This document shows, piece by piece, positions 48,232 to 53,088 of a DNA stretch of 53,088 bases. The stretch lies in contig QHMY01000046.1 of assembly GCA_003218305.1 (NCBI GenBank), positions 1 through 53,088 on the forward strand, written 5' to 3'. Position numbers and translations under genes: made by a program. The stretch's first letter is position 1. Each line of letters begins with the position of its first letter. The notes beneath the pieces are model-generated. The model did no database searches and was not told where the DNA came from. It was given only the letters and a program-made list of their open reading frames with translations. This DNA comes from Verrucomicrobiota bacterium (GTDB lineage: Bacteria; Verrucomicrobiota; Verrucomicrobiia; Chthoniobacterales; UBA10450).

Positions 48232-50835
48232 TCAAGCCTCGGCCGGAACGGATGAGTCGGCTGGCGTTTCTTCCGCCGGGCCGATTTTCTCGCGTTCGAC
48301 CCCAAAGACGGTGGCGCGGGGCTCGAAACGGTTAAGCAAATCACCGAACCGTTTGATGAAGTGCAGGACGAGATCGTGCTCGAAGAGGTTTGTCACGTTG
48401 AGCATCGAGGTTTGGTGATGGCGATAGAGGCAAAGAATGTTTGGAACGAAACCGACTCGATGGCCTTTCTGCGCGAAACGCAGCCACATGTCGTAGTCCT
48501 CCCAACCAAACCATCCGATCTGATTGAGGTCGTTGTCGTAGCCGCCGATCTGGAGCAAAGCGTCGCGGCGAAACATGGCCATAGCATCGATGTAAGGATA
48601 CTGGACCAGGATCTGCGGGTCCCAGTCGTAATACGAAAGCAGTCCAACACGATTAGCCGGCGTGCCCCGAAACCGGCAGAGAAGGCTGTAAGCCGCGGCG
48701 CGGTCTTCGCGACTGACGACGTCGAGCAATTCGCGAAGGGCATTGGGGAAAATGAGGTTGTCCGCGTCCATGATGAAAATGAACGGGGCGCGGGCGAGCC
48801 CGATACCAACGTTGCGGGCGTCCGCCAATCCGGTGTTGAAGCGCTTGTCCACGATGCGTGTCGGCAAGGGAGACTTCTCCTGAAAATGACGCGCGCGAAT
48901 CAGCGAGTCATCGGTGGAGGCATCGTTCACGATCACAATTTCGGGAGGAATCGCCAGCTGGGCGGCGGCCTCGGCGATGCTGTCGAGGCAATCGCGAAGG
49001 TAGTGGGCATAATTGAAGAGCGTGATCACGATCGATAATTCGGGAGCGCCCGATCGCCCGTAGGAGTCGTTGTCGTGCAGGTTCCAGGCGATTTCGCCCG
49101 CCGCGCGGCGCTTTTCCTGTTCCGTGAATCTTGTCCGAAAGGCTTCCCGTTTCTCAATCGCGGCCAGGCGATGTTTGGATAGCTCTTTCATGACACGTTC
49201 CGAACGGACATCCTGTGCGACCGGTTCCTCCGCCGTCCTGCCGGTCAAACGCAGGAAATCCGTGGCGAGGGCGCGCCGCAAGGCCCCCGATTTCCGCCGG
49301 GAAAATTTCCGGAGCAATTCCTGCGGCATAGTAACCGGAGGTGCGTCGGGAATAATCTGGCCGTGCCGTGCCGTGTCCGAAGTTTTGCCGGTGCCTTCGA
49401 ACTCCTCCAGGAAAGCCTGGCACGCCTGGGCCTGGCGCAGTTGGTTTTGGACGAAATTGAGGCCTTGCCGCGCAATACGGGCGCATTCCTCGGGATGCTG
49501 CAGGTAGTATTCACAGCTCGAGACCAGGTTCTCGCGCTCGACCATGATGAAGTGTTCTCCGGGAACGAGAGCGCCGTAACCTTCGCAGGTCTCGCTGATG
49601 ATGCAGCAGCCGTTCGCGAAACCGGCGAGCATGCGGTGCCATTCGAAATATTTTTCTTCCGAGTAGTGAAGGTTGAGCAGGATGCGGCTTTGGCTGAGCA
49701 GGTCGTTCCGGTTCGCGGCCGTGAGGTAGCTGCGCGTCGTTTTTGTTTTGGCAAAGCCCAGAGGAACGAGGCGGAGGTGGCAGCGGTGCTTGGAAAAAAA
49801 CGGGGCGTGTTCGGCAAGAAATTCTTCGCGCCGGGGCGTCATGGAGCCCAGAAAAGTGATGTCGTATTCCCGTTCCGGATGCGACGGCTGGCGCGGATTT
49901 GCCAGCATTCCGTGATAACCGAGATGAAAATGGTGGCTGCGCAGGCCGCGTCTGCGATACGCCAGGACGCCCAGCGCATTGATGTCGGCGACACCCCGGG
50001 CGCTGGCTGCCCAGTGGAGATTGCCGTGGAACCAGACGGTCTCAGGTTGCTCGGTGCAGAGAAGCACCACGTTGCGGGTCAACTCCAGCGCGCGTTCCCG
50101 GGAAACCTGCTCCGTCAGGAACAGGTTATAAAATTCATGCGGGGTGACCACGATCTGAAGCGTATCGGCGGCTGGATTCTCGGCCGGCATTTCATCTAGC
50201 CGCAGATTGGCAGCGCAGCCCAGCTCGCGAAAACCGGCCGCGATCAGCTCGCCGATCTCGACGATAAAGAGGTTCGATTTCGTGGTGGCGAAAAGCTCCA
50301 CCTGCTTTGTCCGGATCGGCGCAGGCGGCTGCAGTTGCAGAGATGCGCCACTATCGTCGCGAAGATCAGGTGGCCGCTTTCTCCTCGATCTCGCCTGCTT
50401 TAACGAGGAAAGCAGGAACTCCCGCAGGTTGGGGAAGCCGACTTGCGCCACGAACGATAGAGGGATGGACGAAATTTCCGCGGCGTGAAAAGTTCGCCAG
50501 CTGCGCTCGTGGTCGAGCACCTGGAAGGTGAGCTGATTGCGGCCAAGTGGAAGTTGGAGCTCGAAGAGGAAGCCGCTCATCTTGGCTTCGGGCAAATCGG
50601 GAAACGCCGCCTCAGCGTCCAGCCGCTGACGCTTGCGCCGGGCGGCCACTATCGTGCGGCTGAAGAACCGGCGTTTCACGATCACCCTGAGCCCGTTGAT
50701 TGGCTGGCCGCCACGATGAAGGAGCCAGCCGGTCAGGCTGACATCGCCCCCGAAAGCGACCGGCTCGATCGGAGCATCGAAACGGAAAACGTAATCCTGT
50801 ACTGCAGCAGGCTCGGAGTTTGGTGGGCGGCTCAT
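48232..50835 (-). CDS. Multi-domain glycosyltransferase (beta-sandwich + CgeB-like + GT2)
   Basis: An 867-aa protein. The first about 130 residues form a beta-rich accessory domain with S-L-T-G-W...SGF spacing (VSLTGWLL, KMSGFLFELQLP). The middle (about 180-490) is like CgeB/spore-maturation GT family 1 (YDITFLGSMTPRREEFLAEHA; LNLHYSEEKYFEWHRMLAGFANGC). The C-terminal part (about 620-840) is a GT2 with NDASTDDS and MDADN (D-x-D). Its ATG is 14 bp after the stop of the next glycosyltransferase gene, and both run on the minus strand. Sugar donors are unknown. Confidence 0.82.
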   Translation of the reverse strand: MSRPPNSEPAAVQDYVFRFDAPIEPVAFGGDVSLTGWLLHRGGQPINGLRVIVKRRFFSRTIVAARRKRQRLDAEAAFPDLPEAKMSGFLFELQLPLGRNQLTFQVLDHERSWRTFHAAEISSIPLSFVAQVGFPNLREFLLSSLKQARSRRKRPPDLRDDSGASLQLQPPAPIRTKQVELFATTKSNLFIVEIGELIAAGFRELGCAANLRLDEMPAENPAADTLQIVVTPHEFYNLFLTEQVSRERALELTRNVVLLCTEQPETVWFHGNLHWAASARGVADINALGVLAYRRRGLRSHHFHLGYHGMLANPRQPSHPEREYDITFLGSMTPRREEFLAEHAPFFSKHRCHLRLVPLGFAKTKTTRSYLTAANRNDLLSQSRILLNLHYSEEKYFEWHRMLAGFANGCCIISETCEGYGALVPGEHFIMVERENLVSSCEYYLQHPEECARIARQGLNFVQNQLRQAQACQAFLEEFEGTGKTSDTARHGQIIPDAPPVTMPQELLRKFSRRKSGALRRALATDFLRLTGRTAEEPVAQDVRSERVMKELSKHRLAAIEKREAFRTRFTEQEKRRAAGEIAWNLHDNDSYGRSGAPELSIVITLFNYAHYLRDCLDSIAEAAAQLAIPPEIVIVNDASTDDSLIRARHFQEKSPLPTRIVDKRFNTGLADARNVGIGLARAPFIFIMDADNLIFPNALRELLDVVSREDRAAAYSLLCRFRGTPANRVGLLSYYDWDPQILVQYPYIDAMAMFRRDALLQIGGYDNDLNQIGWFGWEDYDMWLRFAQKGHRVGFVPNILCLYRHHQTSMLNVTNLFEHDLVLHFIKRFGDLLNRFEPRATVFGVEREKIGPAEETPADSSVPAEA

Positions 50836-50848
50836 GAAAAAACGAAAA

Positions 50849-53088
50849 TCAGGTGGCGCTCCACGGTTTTGAGACGCGGGGCGGGAAGGCCAGCGTAAAG
50901 AGCTTCTGGCCGAGGGAAAGGTTCGGGTTGTAGCAGGGGTCAGCCTCGAGTGCGTGGCCCCACTTCTGGTTCATGTAATCGACCTCGGCGAGGAAGCGCT
51001 TTTGTTTGGAGGCCGTGTCTTCGAATCCGCGGCTGGCGGATTCATGGTGGTAAAGTTCTGAGTGTGGCGTCCAGAGAATCCGGAAGCCTTTCTCTTGCAG
51101 GCGCAGACAAAAATCGACGTCGTTAAAGGCGACCGGGAGATGCTCTTCATCCAGCCCGCCGAGTTCTAGGTAGAGAGCCTTTCTCACCAGCATGCAGGCG
51201 GCCGTCACGGCGGAAAAATTCTGGATCAAATGCGCGCGCGCGAAGTAGCCATGTTCGTTTCGCAGTCCCGCGTGCGCGTGGCCCGCCACCCCACCAGCGC
51301 CCAGGATCACTCCACCATGTTGCATGGTCTTGTCGGGGTACCAAAGGCGCGCCCCAACCGCGCCGATCTCCGGTCGCAATCCGTGGCTGACCATTTCCTC
51401 GAGCCAACCGCCGTTCATCACTTCCAGATCGTTATTGAGCAGGGCGATCAGGCTGCCTCGCGCCTGACCGACGCCGAAGTTGTTGAGCTTGCTGTAATTG
51501 AACGCGCCCGGCACTCGGCAGATGCGCACCCGCTGATCGCCTTTGAGCGATGCGAAGTAGTCCAGCGTCTCGGCCTCGGAACTATCGTTATCGACCACGA
51601 CGATCTCGTAATTTGGGTATTCGGTCTTCGCGAGAATGCTCTCCAGACACGGGCGTAGAAATGCGGCCCGGTCGCGCGTCGGAATAACGAGAGAGACCAG
51701 CGGCGCGTTGTTTCTTCGCAAGTATTTGACTCGAAGATAATCGCCGTAATCCGGCCCGGCGCTCCCGGCGATTTGCAGCCGATCCAGATGCTCTTGCATC
51801 GCCTTGATGGCCGCTTCGTGCGCATAGGGCTTGGCGGCGGCGAAAGTTGCGGTGCTTTGCTCCGCGATTCGCCAGTGATAGAGGACCCGCGGGATGTGGC
51901 GGATCTGCGAAGCCTCGATTCGCTCGACGCAACGCAGGGTCAAATCGTAATCCTGTGAACCTTCGAAACCGACCCGGAATCCGCCAGCCGCGCGGATCAA
52001 CTCGCTCCGGTAAATGCTCAGGTGGGAAATGTAGTTCTGGGAAGTGAAAAGGTCCGGGTTCCAATCCGGCTTAAAATAGGGATCACAACGGTGGCCGTGA
52101 CGGTCGAGCTTGTCCTCATCGCTGTAGAGGAGTTGCAATTGCGGATCGCGATTCAGCTCGAGAGCGGCGAAGTAGAGTGCCGTCGGCGTCAGTTCGTCGT
52201 CGTGATCGAGCAGCGCGATGAAATCGCCGGTCGCCATTTGGAGCGCATCGTTTGAAGTGGCGCAAATGTGGCCATTCTGAGCGCGCTTTCGAATTTTGAT
52301 CCGGGAATCCTGACCGGCGGAGCGCTCGATCAGCTTCCAGATGCGCGGATCGGTTGAGGCATCATCCACAACGCACAGTTCCCAGCGCGGATAGAGTTGC
52401 GCCCGAACGGACTCGATGGCGTGCTCCAGCCATTTGGGATTCGTATTGTAAACCGGAAGCAGGATCGAGAAGAGCGGCTGCTCTTGGAATTGGGCGAGGT
52501 GCGCTCGAATGGCCGCGCGATCCGCCGGCGTCAGCCGATCGTAAAGCCGGACCCACGCCCGATAGTTACCGACCGCTTCACTGACCTCGTCCTTCTCCGG
52601 CCAAAAGAGCGGCCCGTGGACGCGCTGTTCAAAAAACGGTTCCCAACGACCCTGGGCGTCGCCGGCTTCCAGAATCAACGTGGTCGGAAGGCGCGGGACC
52701 ACCACATCGAGCGAAAAACCGCTGCGCAAGGCGCCGGGATGCTGCTCAAAGGCGAGCGCGATATCGGGGCGGGTGATCCCGTAAGTCGCCTGGAACTGTT
52801 TTCCCCCGAGGCGAGCGCGAACCGCGGTGACGGGTTCGCCGTAAGCGGCCAGACACCAGCCCGAGATGTGGACATGGCGCACCTTCCTAGACCAATCGTC
52901 AGGCCGGTCCAGCCAGAATTGGAGGCGCGCGCAGGCCCGATTGTCGGGATCGAAATACTCCAGCTCTTCCGCCGGAAGAGGCTCATCGCCCAGATCCTCC
53001 GTTGTGGCGCCAATAACCTGTTGCTGGAAAAACGGGCGCCAGCGGTCTCCCTGTTGTCGGCATTCGAGCGCAAGCAACGATTTCCCCG
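50849..53088 (-). CDS. Multi-domain GT2 glycosyltransferase (5' end outside window)
   Basis: The frame is open to the right edge, so the N-terminus is missing. The visible 745 or so residues start in a beta-sandwich (LALECRQQGDRWRPFF), which is followed by a second copy (HISGWCL ... SGFSLDVVVP ... EAGDAQGRWEPFF) and then by two complete GT2 modules: FSILLPVYNTN with DDASTD and LLDHDDEL, and VSLVIPTRDRA with VVDNDSS and LLNNDLEV, ending FNDVDFCLRL. The first GT2 is a clear paralogue of the middle module of the 935-aa protein. It should build a surface glycan with the neighbouring enzymes. Confidence 0.85.
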   Translation of the reverse strand, partial: GKSLLALECRQQGDRWRPFFQQQVIGATTEDLGDEPLPAEELEYFDPDNRACARLQFWLDRPDDWSRKVRHVHISGWCLAAYGEPVTAVRARLGGKQFQATYGITRPDIALAFEQHPGALRSGFSLDVVVPRLPTTLILEAGDAQGRWEPFFEQRVHGPLFWPEKDEVSEAVGNYRAWVRLYDRLTPADRAAIRAHLAQFQEQPLFSILLPVYNTNPKWLEHAIESVRAQLYPRWELCVVDDASTDPRIWKLIERSAGQDSRIKIRKRAQNGHICATSNDALQMATGDFIALLDHDDELTPTALYFAALELNRDPQLQLLYSDEDKLDRHGHRCDPYFKPDWNPDLFTSQNYISHLSIYRSELIRAAGGFRVGFEGSQDYDLTLRCVERIEASQIRHIPRVLYHWRIAEQSTATFAAAKPYAHEAAIKAMQEHLDRLQIAGSAGPDYGDYLRVKYLRRNNAPLVSLVIPTRDRAAFLRPCLESILAKTEYPNYEIVVVDNDSSEAETLDYFASLKGDQRVRICRVPGAFNYSKLNNFGVGQARGSLIALLNNDLEVMNGGWLEEMVSHGLRPEIGAVGARLWYPDKTMQHGGVILGAGGVAGHAHAGLRNEHGYFARAHLIQNFSAVTAACMLVRKALYLELGGLDEEHLPVAFNDVDFCLRLQEKGFRILWTPHSELYHHESASRGFEDTASKQKRFLAEVDYMNQKWGHALEADPCYNPNLSLGQKLFTLAFPPRVSKPWSAT

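Noticed and set aside
1-53088. tRNA, rRNA or prophage genes.
   Set aside because: I saw no cloverleaf with a CCA-type end in the larger gaps, no rRNA-like stretch, and no integrase, capsid or terminase frame.

Overview
The window is GC-rich and densely coded, and most likely comes from a free-living member of the Verrucomicrobiota (Spartobacteria/Chthoniobacterales-like). This is inferred from a complete division and cell-wall cluster that keeps ftsZ and murein genes, MglA/Roadblock genes, small protein families and many short palindromic intergenic elements typical of soil Verrucomicrobia. No rRNA, tRNA or taxonomic marker confirms it.

Layout. (1) 1-1653: a Roadblock / MglA-type GTPase / Roadblock trio on +, the first gene cut by the window edge. 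(2) 6279-1733 on -: six tightly packed genes, ExbB, ExbD, a TonB-like protein, a membrane zinc ribbon, a GuaB3-type IMP dehydrogenase relative and FabF. (3) 6430-25412 on +: one unbroken dcw cluster, mraZ-rsmH-ftsL-like-ftsI-murE-murF-mraY-murD-LysM protein-ftsW-murG-murC/murB fusion-ddl-ftsQ-ftsA-ftsZ, preceded by a promoter covered by four decamer MraZ-type boxes. It carries nearly all steps from UDP-MurNAc to lipid II, a transpeptidase, its SEDS partner and the Z-ring with its tether. (4) 25452-43949: mixed single genes. These include an exported M20 amidohydrolase, a family B DNA polymerase with a degenerate exonuclease site, an AI-2E-type permease, TPR proteins, a DUF2459 lipoprotein, two paralogous secreted CHAP/NlpC-like proteins around a glutathionyl-hydroquinone reductase, an exported HNH-like protein, an S9 peptidase, a sulfotransferase-like plus aminotransferase-fold pair, and mutS. 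(5) 44324-53088: a surface-glycan cluster with a frameshifted methyltransferase and three very large multi-module glycosyltransferases, the last cut by the window edge.

The most unusual points are: an aminotransferase-fold protein without the PLP lysine, next to the sulfotransferase-like partner to which its plant relatives are fused; an FtsZ with a changed T7 loop; a MurC-MurB fusion with Cys at the MurB proton-donor position; a palindromic repeat inserted in frame in the DNA polymerase gene; and a family of paired-hairpin repeats at gene ends that several times supply the stop codon.
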